Source of the DNA: Terana coerulea
Taxonomy: Eukaryota; Basidiomycota; Agaricomycetes; Polyporales; Phanerochaetaceae
Reading direction: 5' to 3'
DNA length: 64,000 nt
NCBI GenBank assembly: GCA_024811115.1
Contig: JAKOGH010000639.1
Coordinates: 62,001 to 126,000, forward strand
The notes beneath the pieces were generated by a model that worked only from the letters and a program-made list of their open reading frames with translations, did no database searches and was not told where the DNA came from. A program made the position numbers and the translations under genes. Of the stretch, positions 1 to 11,459 are shown piece after piece; within the stretch, counting starts at the first letter, position 1; every line of letters starts with the position of its first letter.

Positions 1-1
1 T

Positions 2-402
2 TTTGTCAAGGATTACGTCCTCGGGCGCTGTGGTCCCATCAACGAGTTTAACATCGCCGTTCTCATCTCGCCGAAGGCTTCGTATGATCCGTTCTGCGAC
101 CACCTATGTTTGCGCTTGTTGTACTCGCCACGTAAATCAATGGCAGACTGCCTAATTTCCGAGCATAGCATTCTGGTAAGTAGGCATTAGGTTGTCAGGA
201 GCTGCATAATTATGTATGTCAGTGACAGGATACTCTTGCCCAGGCATCACGCGACGCATATGCGAGCGCATCAGCCCTGCCACTTCTTCGTTGGACACCT
301 CGCAGTGCCCTAGATGGTGAGTCTTTTGTTCAGCTTGGGGGCGTAAGTGACTCATGGACTTCAGCTGATGGGTTCCACGACTTTTCAGCGTTGTTTGTTT
401 GA
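2..402 (+). CDS. 3' end of an unknown gene (partial at left edge)
   Basis: An open frame enters from the left edge and contains the segment FVKDYVLGRC. It runs to a GTAAGT donor after position 175. A second exon at 244-315 follows a CAG acceptor and ends at a GTGAGT donor. A third exon starts at 365 and stops at TGA 400-402. All three joins keep one frame, with introns of about 68 and 49 nt, the size used by the other genes in the window. I do not recognise the family. A short peptide with the same FVKDY core occurs at about 57.95 kb, which may be chance. The gene model rests only on splice signals and frame, so the confidence is modest. Confidence 0.4.
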
Positions 403-1052
403 CACATGGCTTTGCGTAAGGACCTCCGCGTGGTGCTAAACACGCCGCGGGAATGCCGCACGAAACGCCGTCCTCCAAGCGCACCTCGCTTTTCGTTCGG
501 GAGAGCGGGAACGCCTCTGCCGATGGTCTGAATTCTCCTCCCGGCTCGGCGCCGTCAGAGGCCTGGGGCGTACGACGGTCTGGATCCTCGGGCTCGCAGT
601 CTTTTCGGAGGAAATTGAGTGAGGGAACAGAGTTGCGTCGACACTGCTCCGAAAGGCAAGTCCCCTGTTCCTGGACGGCACATGCCGACCTAGTAACCGC
701 GGCGCTGATTAGATAATCGCTTGATGTTCTAGATCACCGTCCGACCAATCGACAAGCAGGGCACCACAACCGCCCACAGAGGCGCCGGGAACCGTACGTC
801 AAACATTTCGTGCACGCTGAAGCGGAGGGGCGCCGTCTGCCAGATTTTGTCGTCAACAATTCCCCGAGAGCCCTGGAACGCCCGCTCATAGCCCTCCGCC
901 CAGCGGACCTCGTGCGGAAATGGCCTCGGCGTTGATTTCAAGGGTGCTCGGTCCACGCCTCTCCGCACTCATGATGTCTTGGTTTTTACGGGAGACGGCT
1001 GCAGGGCTACGCAACGCGCTTGAACGGTGAGCCAACTAACACCGGGGACAGG
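403..1052. other. Intergenic, nothing supported
   Basis: Short open frames occur on both strands, but none has splice structure, recognisable domains or a convincing start. The right end is the promoter of the secreted double-psi beta-barrel gene. Confidence 0.5.
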
Positions 1053-1060
1053 TATAAAAG
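1053..1060 (+). promoter_or_regulatory. TATA box of the secreted barrel protein gene
   Basis: TATAAAAG lies 139 nt upstream of the ATG at 1192. It is followed by a pyrimidine-rich stretch suited to transcription starts, and ACC precedes the start codon. Confidence 0.5.
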
Positions 1061-1191
1061 GCCTCCCATACCGACTGCCGTTTTCTCAACGAGTCTTACT
1101 CGCTTCCACCCGCCCAGCTCATTTCCATCCGCCATCCCTTCAGCGTTCTCCGCTTTCCTTAAATCCGCCTCTGCATTGCCTTATTTTCACC

Positions 1192-1752
1192 ATGGCTCGC
1201 TTCTCCGCTCTTTTCTTTGTCGCCGCCGCCGCCGCCCTCAGCACCACGGTCGCCTCCCCCATTCCTGAAGGCGAGACCCTTGAGGCGCGCTCCACCACGC
1301 GAACTGGACGGGTATGTTCAATTAAACGTTTTACTTCTCCTCGGCTCCGACTAACTCTTTCATTGAAAGGGTACCTGGTACAATACCGGCCTCGGCGCCT
1401 GCGGATGGTCAAACGTCGACAATGACAAAGTAATTGCATTGTCCCCATCTGTCTATGCTAGCGGCAAACACTGCGGCAAGGTACGAAGGTCTCTTGAGTT
1501 TAATCCCAAACTGGAATACTCATATCCGTGTCTCGCCAGACTGTCCACGTGAAGAACAAGAAGACGGGCAAAACGGCGACTGCTACAGTTGCCGATGAGT
1601 GTCCTGGATGCGGCGCCAACGATATTGGTTAGTTGTGCGCTTTCTGCCAATCCCCTACATGTGTTAATCTTGCTGTAGACATGACTCCTGGGTTGTTCAA
1701 GAAGCTCGGTACACTCGACCAGGGCGTCCTCACCGTCACCTGGACCCTCTAA
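1192..1752 (+). CDS. Small secreted double-psi beta-barrel (RlpA/barwin-like) protein
   Basis: Four exons (1192-1311, 1370-1480, 1540-1627, 1679-1752) join with canonical GT-AG introns into a protein of 130 residues. Residues 1-22 form a signal peptide with an alanine-rich core (FVAAAAALSTTVAS). The mature part has the features of fungal RlpA-like double-psi beta-barrel proteins: GTWYNTGLGACGW near the start, the VADECPGCGANDID segment with paired cysteines, and a C-terminal end reading TPGLFKKLGTLDQGVLTVTW. The family is related to expansin/barwin folds and includes secreted proteins expressed during development, plant contact or stress; some inhibit proteases. No catalytic activity can be assigned from sequence. 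The start is supported by the signal peptide, the ACC context and an upstream TATA box. The frame is intact throughout. Confidence 0.87.
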
Positions 1753-2409
1753 GGGTTCCTCGCTCACGCACGACACGCTCCTCCCCACTCGCTCGCATGA
1801 ACGTGCTTCACTCCTTAGACCTGCGCCCTTTCTCTGGAGGGAAGCTGCGCACGCCAACCAACCTCGCCACGACAAGTTGATCCTCGTTGCGACTTGGTAT
1901 GGGCTATTTATGACGCCTGGAACCCGATCCTCCACAATGGAGCACGGCGCGTCCTAGAAGATGTATAGAAGATAGATCGCTGTAGCATATGTATCACTCC
2001 GTTGTATAGTGCTGCTACCCTCCCACCCACCAGGAGATGGCTTGGGACTGGTAGCAGTATCATTGTAATGCTGCACACTGTATGCCCTATGGCGCAGCTC
2101 TGCAAGCTTGCTTGCGGGGTCAAAAGTCAATCAAGCGATTCACATTTATTATACTTTCGACGTGCTGTCTCGACTATCCAGTCTGTACGGGCTTGTGCAT
2201 TCTGACTTTGCGACTTCATATAGGCGCCCGGGGCTTGGCCCGGCGGGATAGGTACGGGATCATCGGGGCTGCTGGCGCATCAAATTGATGTCATCACCTA
2301 CCACACCAGTCGTTCAAGTTTGAGCTGGCAATGATGGGGTTCCTCAGGGGCAACGTTCATCTTCCTGCTCGAAGCCCTTCAACGAGTTCCCCAGACGTAC
2401 GCGGCGGAA

Positions 2410-3290
2410 ATGTTGTCCTCCATTCTTTTCTCTCTCTGCAATGGTGGCGTCGGTGGTTGCGGCGCCCTTCCAATCAGAGGCCGTGGCGCCTGGAGGTGTT
2501 CTGGTGGTCGTCGACCCGAAGATCATATCCCCACGGAGACGACAATTTGGGTGGTTGGCAACAAGTACAGCGTTACATGGTACGCCTATTCATCTTATGG
2601 TGCGAATCAATGCAATGCTTATGACATTACTGCAGGGATAACTCGGACTTGCCGCCATTGGTGAATATCACCAATGTGCAAGGTGAAGTGGTTTTGGGTC
2701 AGCTCAACGGAGATGGGGAAAAGTTGGATCTTGGTAAGAACTACCGCGGATGCAATACAAGCATACACTGACTTCATATTCATGTAGACAATCCCCTCGC
2801 GCAAGGGTTTCTGATCACGGACAGTTCAGTCGAGATTACGGTGCCAGAAGTCGCCGATGGGAGTTATATAATTGTCTGTAAGTATACACAACATAGAACA
2901 CTCACCTTATTCTCTAACTTTTGTACAGTATTCGGAGATTCTGGAAATCAGAGCCCTCAGTTCCAGATCACGCATAACCCAATCTCCACAGTCTCTTCTG
3001 CGCCGGTATCTTCGTCTCTACCAGCGAGCACCTCCAGCCCTGCTCCAACCCTGAGCTTCTCTGGAGCATCTTCTTCCGTCTTGACTTCAACACCTGCTTC
3101 TGCGACATCCAAGACATCTACTGCGTCCAACAACTCCCTGCCAGTTAACATCACCGTTCCTGCCGCGTCGCAGACCGGGGCAACGCAGACGTCAGCACCG
3201 ACAACCAATGCTGCTACCTCGTGGTCGAACCCCAAGCTGTTCCCTCTTGTGGCGGCGACTGTGCTGTTGTCTTTGGCGATGGCGTTTTGA
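2410..3290 (+). CDS. Kre9/Knh1-like GPI-anchored Ser/Thr-rich wall protein, two frame breaks
   Basis: Exons end at 2579, 2733 and 2877 and resume at 2636, 2788 and 2929, giving the Kre9/Knh1-type beta-sandwich found in many basidiomycete surface proteins. The diagnostic pieces are DPKIISP...TIWVVGNKYSVTW, a WDNSDLPP...NITN stretch, and VPEVADGSYIIVLFGDSGN. A Ser/Thr-rich stalk follows and a C-terminal hydrophobic segment (LFPLVAATVLLSLAMAF) ends the protein, as expected for a GPI signal. The likely product is a cell-wall or membrane-anchored protein linked to beta-glucan architecture. The 5' exon is broken twice: the signal peptide begins in one frame at 2410, the middle (VASVVAAPFQSEAV) is in a second frame, and the domain returns to the first frame. 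The breaks sit at a T4 run (2426-2429) and a C4 run (2529-2532), which suggests consensus error. Confidence 0.75.
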
Positions 3291-3536
3291 CCGCTTTGAA
3301 GTTCATGATTTTCTATGCTATGACATCTTCAAGCTCACGGATTTGATGGCTCAAGGCCTTCGACACGTTCATCATCTACGATACTATCTCTATCACGATA
3401 TATTTTGTCTCCTCTGGTTTTCATGTGTCGGTTTATGAGGCTTAGGGCATTGGGCATGTCACTCGCGTTTTATTGTTTTGTTCGTATACAATATCGGTCA
3501 TAACTACCGTCCTAAGAGACGCATTTTTCCCGATAC

Positions 3537-3923
3537 CTTTAGGTTGAGGGTCTTACCGTACGATAGTTGATTAGGGCCCCTGCGATCTTTGCAAGATCTG
3601 GCAAACAACGTGGCATTTCGCGTGGCCCACACGTGGCTCCTTCGTTATTGTTCAGTTCCTTGCGGCAAAGTTGCGCGCCATCTTCATCGCGTCTCATTCC
3701 TCTTCTTACTACGCCTGTGCTACGCCTCCAAGTTATGCTATGCATCTGCGAGGCCACTGCCCATGGGCCATGATTAATCTGTTCTCTCTGAGGATTTCAA
3801 TCAGGAGGTTTAGTCCGTGAGGCAGGGCTACTGGTGCTCTAGAGCTGTGCGTTGTTATCCCGGATGGCGTGGACTTATTGGCGGTATCGGGCCCTGCTGC
3901 ATGAAATGCGGCCTTATAATTTT
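3537..3923 (+). repeat. Dispersed repeat A, copy 1 (uninterrupted)
   Basis: This segment of about 387 bp recurs in inverted orientation at 26548-27504. Both copies share one end beginning TTCCCGATACCTTTAGG and another ending GCGGCCTTATAATTTT. No coding capacity or clear terminal inverted repeat is visible, so the element class is unknown. It carries the empty insertion site (TA at 3811-3812) for the transposon found in copy 2. Confidence 0.75.
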
Positions 3924-3961
3924 TCATCATCAAGTATGCCTCGCCTCACCTACTGTATCTT

Positions 3962-4864
3962 TAGTCTCGTTCACAGACGCACAGAGCAGGAGGTAACAAA
4001 CTGATGGTATCAGTTTGTTATCGGACTACAAAGTCCGCCTGCAGAGCTTGCTCTGTAGCGTCTGGTGACTTTCGCTTAGACGGGTGTAGATAAGGAGCAC
4101 GTGAGCGCTGGGTAAGAAACTTTTGTGACGATACTTCAAGCCGCTACCAACAATGGGCTTACTCGGCGCCTACATGACAGCTGAAAAATCGCGCCTCGCT
4201 GTGCAGCATACACATCTACGCTTGGTATAAAGATCGAGAAACATCTTGAAAATTCATTTTTGGTATCTGGCCATACACTGGAATTATTAGTAGGGCTCAT
4301 GCTGGGTATATCCCTCCCAGTATGCATAATGGGAAGACAGTCCCTCGTTGTGCAGGTTACTGGCACCCTTGCAATGACTTACTCATCATAAAAATATTCA
4401 TGCATATAGTTTTCAGAGATGCAAATCAACATAAGATGTAGAACGGATGGTAAAGCGTAGCTAAGAGGAGGAACAATTCAAAATCTCAACCATGAAACCG
4501 AGGGCGCTAGCCCGTCTACAAACGCGTTACTTACTTCAATACAACAGATAAGCGCCACGTGAATCTCATCTACACCCGACTAAGCCAAAGTCACCAGACT
4601 CTTGACGCACGTATCTGCAAGCCCCAATTTGTAGTCGATAACAAATTACTTACTAGTGCGTCAAGAGTCTGGAACCGAGACTACTGTATCTTCCCTTGAG
4701 GTAGTCTCGGTTCCAGACTCTTGACGCACTAGTAAGTAATTTGTTATCGACTACAAATTGGGCTTGCAGATACGTGCGTCCTGCAGGCGGACTTTTGTAG
4801 TCCGATAGCAAACTGATACCATCAGTTTGTTACCTCCTGCTCTGTGCGTCTGTGAACGAGACTA
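3962..4864. mobile_element. Fold-back element with long inverted repeats
   Basis: The outer arms run inward from TAGTCTCG at 3962 and from CGAGACTA at 4864. They match over about 82 bp with one substitution and one indel. A second inverted pair (about 4060-4110 against 4543-4605) lies inside. A central near-perfect palindrome occupies 4604-4780. There is no open frame that could encode a transposase, so this is a non-autonomous element or a rearranged pair of elements. Confidence 0.75.
4604..4780. repeat. Near-perfect palindrome, arms of about 80 bp, 16-nt loop
   Basis: The left arm 4604-4684 and right arm 4701-4780 are reverse complements apart from one C indel. The 16-nt loop 4685-4700 reads TGTATCTTCCCTTGAG. 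The same bases flank the whole fold-back element, TGTATCTT on its left and CCCTTGAG on its right. Confidence 0.9.
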
Positions 4865-5049
4865 CCCTTGAGGGAGCTGGAAACCGCAACTTGGATGGCC
4901 CGTGCGTGTAAACACACTAAAGTGAAGGGGAGCACGTGGCGCCTACGCTTGGAAGTATGATGGGGTGTACTGTACTCGTCTCTCCATCTCTTCCTTTCCC
5001 TTCAACACTTCCTTCCTCCTACCAACAAGCTCGAGACTTGATCTCCAGG

Positions 5050-7400
5050 ATGTCTGGCATTAGTGCTGTAGAGCAGCCCCAGGCTACTCCTGCTCAACAA
5101 CCCACGACTGGCACCGCAGAGGATCCTGCAGCTAGTCTTCGGGCGGCAGCCCTGAAGACTCTGAAGCTCAAGCGACGAAAGGGCCCAGAAGGAGCAGAAA
5201 CATCGAATCCAGTCCTACCACCACGGCCGACTGTCATCACAAGCTCGATTCAGCTCGACTACGGCACCGAGGAGGCTTCTGGGTCGTCAACTACGAAGAC
5301 GTTCCCCACAGCACCAGTTGCTCAGGTCAGGTCAGCGACACCACCAACGTCAGCGCCGGCATCAGGGCCCATGGACGTGGATGAAGATGAGGCTCGTGAA
5401 GAAGGCGAAATAAGCGACTCCGAGGAAATGCCCCCGCCCAAATCGCCCTCTGTACCAAGACACATGCGCCAACCAACGCCGACCATTCCCGCCAAGGCCC
5501 CGACCAAGGACAAACCGATCCCTAGGCCGATAGTACCCTCCCCCCTCCCAAGGCTCGAGCGTATCCATCAAGGCGGAACCGACGTCGTATACTATACCGG
5601 ATCATCCGTCAAATGTCGTGCAAATTGATCCCTCAGTTTTGGACTCTCGAACGTACGCAGTCGATGAAGCGCATGTTCGACCAGGCCTCGCTAGTCAGTA
5701 CCCAAATTCTACCTCGATGTAATATTGATCTCAGGGTTTGGTCATAGTGACGCAAAGCCAGTATGATTCTGCGAAGGATATCCTTCTTGATCTATTGGGC
5801 TGGGGAGTGCCTCCCGAATATCTCATCGACTGTGGACTCAGTCGAGAGATCGTTTACTACGTCTTCTCTGAGCTCAATTTGCGCTTACCGACAAACCTTC
5901 ACGTTGGTGGCCTTCCGCCACCGTTACCCTCACCTGTGTATTCGTCTCCGGAGCCGGTATCACCAACCGCACACGTTCGGAATGGACAGCGGTCTCGAAC
6001 TGTGTCAAATACTCGGCGATCCAAGGGCGACCCTCATCCCAGCTTACCCCAGAAGCCAAGTGCTCCTCAAGGCACGGACAGCACCACCCTCTCGGCCACA
6101 GCTACACCATTCATCCCGAGCGCCACATTAGCTGCAGTTCCGATGCAATCTCCAGATGAGTCGACACCTCCGAGCTTGATCGACATGGAACAGCAACGGC
6201 GACAAGAACTTCTGGCACGCAAGGCGGTATTAGCATCGCGTAAAAAGCAGGTCGCAGCTGCAGGCTCGTCAAAACCCATGGCTCCGCTAATAGCCACCGA
6301 GGCTGTGGACGACTTCCTGAAGAGCATTCCTCCAGCGAGTAGCGAGGGAGCTGGAGCGGAGAGCGCATCGATCGCCAGTTCCGATGACCAGATGGATGTA
6401 GACGACCAGATACCCGGTTTATCGGCAGGGGATGTGCCTGCGACTCCTCAGTTGTCCGAAGCTCTCTCGGCATCATCTGAGGTTATTGACGCTAACAGCA
6501 TCGCGTTCCCTCCTCCCTCGGAATCGGAAGGTTCGGTGAGGGCCGATTCGGTAGAGAGAAATGGCGCACCCCTCAACGGCAGCAGCAGCTCGTCTGGGAC
6601 GAGTACTCCTCGTCTTCACTCCGTTGGACCCCGCCGAGCCACCAAGCGTCCAGTAGCAGCGGACTTTGTGGATATGGACCCCGGCCCGTCACGCCTCCAC
6701 CATTCGCATCACCACCACGCTCAGTACGCTGCCAACTACGCTTACCCGCGGAAACACACCCAGTCGTTTGCTGGGTTGACGCACTCACGTCGCATGGTCA
6801 TCGACGTCAGCGATAGCGAGGACGAGGCAGAAGGCGCGATGAACGGCGCTCGGGCAGGAGCATCCCAGCAGCTCTCGCGACCTCCTACTCGATTGGGTGC
6901 GTCGGCTTCACTTCCTGCGATTGGAACCGGTTGGCCAACAGGCGATCCAGGCACCCCGGCAGCGATTATCGAAAAGGAGGAACAAATCAGGAAGATGCGC
7001 GAGCTGATTGCTAAACGTGAACAAGCGCGACTGGAAAAGTTAGCTGCTGTGAGTTTCTATGTGCTTCAGCAAGGCTTCAGGCTGATGCGCTCTTGCCAGA
7101 ATTCGACTCGATCCACTCCCACAGGTGCAATGAAAATTGCGACTGGACCGCCATTGGTAGTGAATGTTAAGCAAGAAGAAGACGACAACGCCGCCACTTC
7201 CTTGGAGCCCCCTGTCTCAACAACGACTGATCCCGGTGGTCTCACCGTGCCCGAATTTAGCAAGTGTCACCTTATCGCCATCTCATCCTGTCCTAACCGC
7301 CGATATATTCAGCGTCATTACCGCCGTCGGCATCCACAAGTGGTCCCGCAACACCCATGGGTCCTCTACCGCTGTTTTATTCAATTTCAGTTCCCGCTGA
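5050..7400 (+). CDS. Uncharacterised basidiomycete protein with acidic and coiled-coil segments
   Basis: I do not recognise a characterised family. The start at 5050 (MSGISAVEQ) opens a disordered N-terminus with a KTLKLKRRKG basic patch and an acidic MDVDEDEAREEGEISDSEE motif, common in nuclear RNA-processing proteins. After an intron ending near 5735, the segment reading AKDILLDLLGWGVPPEYLID and LSREIVYYVFSELNLRLP looks folded and conserved. A long Ser/Pro-rich linker follows, then a charged helix ending QIRKMRELIAKREQARLEKL. A short intron (branch point ctaac) near 7265-7313 leads to a stop at 7398-7400. The frame breaks at a C6 run (5540-5545); the next segment (SSVSIKAEPTSY) continues in another frame. 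The helix resembles those in fungal Red1/ZFC3H1-type proteins, but that is only a guess. Confidence 0.6.
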
Positions 7401-7840
7401 CTGAAACGTTTCGCATCCCAGATGATACTGCGTACACTCTGGAGCACCCTTCGACAGGCGATAAAGGCATGTCTTCTCGCTTCATTGGACTGCCTGCGCA
7501 TACTTCCTCACCTTCATCTCTTCACACATTCTCATGCTCTGCATTTCGTACTTACAATTTACCCCGCCATGATCCTTTTCTTGGTAACGTGTTTTCTGCG
7601 TTTGACTATGCTCATCAGTGCTAACCGCGGAAGCTCGACAAGAAGATGTCGCAAGATCTTCGTCCCCTGTCTGTGCCGCCTAATTTACGACTTATGAGCC
7701 TTGCTTAACTGTTTTTCATTTGTCGTCTCTTTGTTAATATCCGCTGTCCTTCGCTCCGTCCCTCGCCGTCCTCCTCGTCATTCCGTTTCGCTTTCTTTAT
7801 TCGCTTCTTGCTTTCTCGCCCACAGGTCCCCGCTTCCGAG

Positions 7841-8578
7841 ATGTCATTGGAGCCAGATCCATACACACTAGAAGTCGACGCCGTTGGCTCCTTTCGGGAC
7901 ACGTCGTCGGCCCAGGTACGTCGTCATCACCTCTCTTCTGACGGAGGTAGCTCTGCATGGGAGCAACGTCATAGCTGGAGCAATCGACTGAGACTTTCAT
8001 AGGTACAAACTACCGCGAACGGCTTTACCGCATACTCGTCGCCACTCTCGCTCTACCCTCTCCTACGCTCACGTTCACCGCCACATATAGTAGACGCTGA
8101 CGACTCCACTCCCGCCTTCCATTCCACAGCTCAGCAGCCTAAAGTCTCAACTAATCTCTCTGTCTTGTCCGTAGCCCGTCTGAGCCCTCTGAGAGCCGTC
8201 GCAGTTAACCGCTGGCTTTCGGATCCGTCAAAGCGCATCTGTCAGTACGAAGTTCCTGGTGGGGAGAGTGTCGTGATCCTGGCTGCGAAGATGTTCACCC
8301 GTCGAGGGCAACGGCCGTTGAACCTACTGGTACGCCGTCTCTCCCGTCTCTCGTCGTTGCTCACCTCTTTATCCTTCGCCCCTTTCCTTCTCATCGGACT
8401 CTTCTCTTCTGCAGATGAAGAGACCGCGCAGTACTTGTGTGATGCACTCCCGAAGGGCTCGATGGTCACTGCGGAGCGGCTGCAGACTGCGCTTCAAGAC
8501 TTCCGACGGCAAGATCTTGGATATCAAGAACGCGTGCGGCAGGCCCTGGCGTCGCTCGGCCTCCAGATCGCCGCATGA
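7841..8578 (+). CDS. Uncharacterised protein of about 190-216 residues
   Basis: Exon 1 (7841-7915) encodes MSLEPDPYTLEVDAVGSFRD. A GT-AG intron joins it to exon 2 at 8003, which continues to TGA at 8576-8578. The centre reads LRAVAVNRWLSDPSKRICQY and ESVVILAAKMFTRRGQRPLN. The C-terminus is charged and helical (AERLQTALQDFRRQDLGYQ). A possible further intron (GTACGCC donor near 8330, acceptor near 8424) would remove a hydrophobic, serine-rich insert; the frame stays open either way. No domain is recognised. It begins about 440 nt after the preceding uncharacterised gene on the same strand and could be mistaken for part of it, but has its own start codon. Confidence 0.5.
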
Positions 8579-10179
8579 ACCTCTTAGGCTGGGTGCCCTG
8601 CTGAGGGGTTGGAGACCGTGGCTCTGTGATTCGGGAAAAATAACGTCAAGAGCGCGTAGCGCCACCAGAAATCCCTCCGGGATGTCTGGAGATATTGGTA
8701 GGGTCTCGTGGAGAACCTTGCCCGTGGTTGTTCGGACCGCTCGCTTTCGTAGGCCTAGGACTTTCGCTGTGATAGGTGTCTCATCGTGCTCTGCAAGGCA
8801 GCTTTCCATGTTTCACGAACGCTTCGCTCTCTAGTTGTAATTCTGTGTTCTGTATCATTGAATATGATTCGCTTCACTCGGAACATGACGTCGGGGTCTG
8901 GTGCCGCGATTTTAGAGAGACTGCGAAAGACTTCGAGCAAGGGGCAGACGCCACAAAGGCGAGCGCTTGCACTGTCGACTTGTGCTGTTGAGCCTCAGAC
9001 CAGCCTCGCAAGAGTTTGGATGCTTGCCTCCTAGTCGGGGCAGGGCGCGAGTCGCGATGTGTCGCAGTCGGGAGCACGCGTTCAGACCGAGCTTGTCTGA
9101 ATAAGTATACAGCAAGGTCGGCTAGGTCTCTGAGTTTAAACTTGATGCATCTGCCGCCGAAGCCGACTGATGGTGGCTTGGACAATGCGCTGCGTACGGC
9201 GGAAAGAAGGGACAAAAGCTTCCATAAACGCCTTATAAAATCGCAAAAATACCCACAAAGAAAGGATAAAGGACAAAGTCTGTCGCAACAAAATCGGCTC
9301 AGTTACACTCGAACAGCTAAATGTTTAGGATGGCGGCAGCAAAAGCCATCCTATGCTCCTTTGTCGAATCTGAGAATTCATTGTTATGCACCGCGCTTAT
9401 ATACACGTTACCTTGAGGTGCTAAATTGTACTATGAGCATGAAATAGTCCCAGTAAGTAACATGGTTTGACTGTCCTCAAGCATGTCCGCACACGGGAAA
9501 CGCCGAAGGGGTTCAAACTCCGAGAGACCTATTAATATTCAAGTCTTCGCGCCAATGTAGGCTAGCGTCCCATCTTCCATGGTGAGAAACGTCGCCATCA
9601 CCACTTCCGCAAAGTCTGGAAGGCTATTTATTATGTATCGACCCCAGGGAAAACTGTGGCGTTCAAGGTGAAAATCCTGCTTGCCTGAAGCGCCCATGGC
9701 GATCGCCGCGGAAAATTTCCAAATCGGGCCTATGTGTTTTGTGGCGTTTCTGATTTGCGCTCTCTGCTCGTCCGCGCGAACTCCTAGGAACGCCGATTCC
9801 GAGGCACAACTCAGGAGTGTCTTCTGGCAGCCCAGCACAGCCCCATCAGCCCATCTTATGGACGGCGTTGGGATGTGCAACGGCGACAAGAACGAATAGC
9901 CTCCGCAGCGTGATCTAATGCACGGGGGCGAACCCAGGCTAACCGTGCACCCGGTAGCGCGGTCATGCGCCACTCGTCTGTATTGCAGTTTTCCGGGAGG
10001 AACATCGTCGCTGCACACTGTACCCTCGGTGAGTGGCTTGGCCTAGGCTCGCGGGTTGGTGAGGTCACTGATCTTGCCACTGCATAAAGAGCTTGAAGGG
10101 ATAAAGAGACCTGGGACTATTTACTCCCGCCGCACCCTTCACCTGCATCCATCCCCTTCCTCTTCCACCAACTGCGACG
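8579..10179. other. Long intergenic stretch, no supported gene
   Basis: The best open frame is on the minus strand at 9539-10018 (159 residues, ending LTMEDGTLAYIGAKT), without recognisable domains, introns or start context. It could be a decayed gene fragment. Nothing else is supported. Confidence 0.4.
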
Positions 10180-10593
10180 ATGTGCGACGCGAACTACGAC
10201 TTCAGGAGCGCAGCATCGGTACGTGCCTCTGGGAATCACCGCTATGGTGTGATGGATGGAAATACTCACGTTCGTCGGCGTTTGCAGCCTCCACTTACCG
10301 CCACCCAGGGTCCTCCTCTGAGGCAGGAAAAGTCTAGCCAAATGGGTAGGCATAAGATTCGTCTGAGCCAGCAGGTCCGTCCCCACGCTTTCCTGAGAAC
10401 ACGCTCTCCATCTGACGTCCATACTACAGGTCGAAGAAATGATGATCCAAGGCCTGCATTCAGTGCCTTCGAACACCAGCAGGCAGTCATAGCACCATCC
10501 CCTCGCCCCAAAAGCCAGCCTCGCAGTCTCGGCGCATGTCGCGCAACGAATGCACACGACGACCGGAGCCCACCTGACACCCTGTTTCCATAG
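10180..10593 (+). CDS. Possible small hypothetical protein
   Basis: ATG at 10180 (MCDANYDFRSAAS) is followed by a GTACGT donor, an acceptor near 10287, a second GTAGGC donor near 10344 and an acceptor near 10430. Both introns are multiples of three, so the frame is open with or without splicing, to TAG at 10591-10593. The spliced product would be about 87 residues and rich in Pro, Gln and Arg. No domain is recognised. It may be a real short gene or an accident of composition. Confidence 0.3.
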   Translation: MCDANYDFRSAASVRASGNHRYGVMDGNTHVRRRLQPPLTATQGPPLRQEKSSQMGRHKIRLSQQVRPHAFLRTRSPSDVHTTGRRNDDPRPAFSAFEHQQAVIAPSPRPKSQPRSLGACRATNAHDDRSPPDTLFP

Positions 10594-11459
10594 TATGTTG
10601 TTGTATTCATATATGTATCACTACTCTTCGGCACCAGACCTAGTCTGGGCTGTATATCAGTATCCCCGTTACCTCCTCGTGCACTCGAAGGACGACGGGC
10701 CGCCCAAGACGGCATCCAGATCTGCAGAGAAGGCCGTCCGCATTGTGGCAGCGTGGCCACCAAAGACTCAAGAGGACAGCAACGCCGTGCCGTGGTATTA
10801 GAGAACTGTATGCGAAGGGACATATCAGGTGGGAAAGGCAGAGAAGGACGGCGGCAAATGTACCGGCTTTCGGTCATCTCTGGTACCATTGCACGTTCGC
10901 CATAGAGAGCTACTTCGTCGCGATCGCCTTCCAGCCGTGTGAGCTAGAAGTCTGTACAGGCGACGTCGGACTCGGGATCCCTCGCAAATGTTCCATTGGT
11001 GGGCTTCCCTCCGCTGGCGACGCGGCGAGCGCCAACGATGCATTGGGCGCCCCGTCCTCGCCTACCAAGCGGTAAGATATATACTCACCAGTACTGTCAC
11101 CTCTTCACATAATGGATGACATAGCATTCAGGGTCCCTAGGGCAAGCCGGGACTTGCAGGGCGGCGTTTCCATCTCGACCCTGGGCGGAAAGCCCTTGTC
11201 CGAAACGGCTGCTCCTGCATGACGAACGCTCTCAGGGCCAACAAAGCGGCAAGCGCAAGCGAACGTAAGAAACACGTTGCATAAGGTTCCCCGTCCCTCC
11301 GTTAGAACCGCTTCATAGAATCGCACAACCTTCAGAGCCAAAGCGTGCGAAGATGTGCCAGGCGGGGGTGCCCCAATATAAAATAATACGAACGTGCGGA
11401 CGCCTGCGCGTCCTGCACCGTCCTCCGCGACCCCTACGCAGCCCCGGCCACTGTCCTCG

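Noticed and set aside
7401..7624. Extension of the uncharacterised gene's long open frame to 7624
   Set aside because: A good branch point and acceptor near 7313 place the coding end at 7400, and the extension has no conserved look.
9495..9530. tRNA-like T-loop (GGTTCAAACTCC)
   Set aside because: The flanking five bases do not pair as a T stem, and no acceptor or anticodon arm is found.
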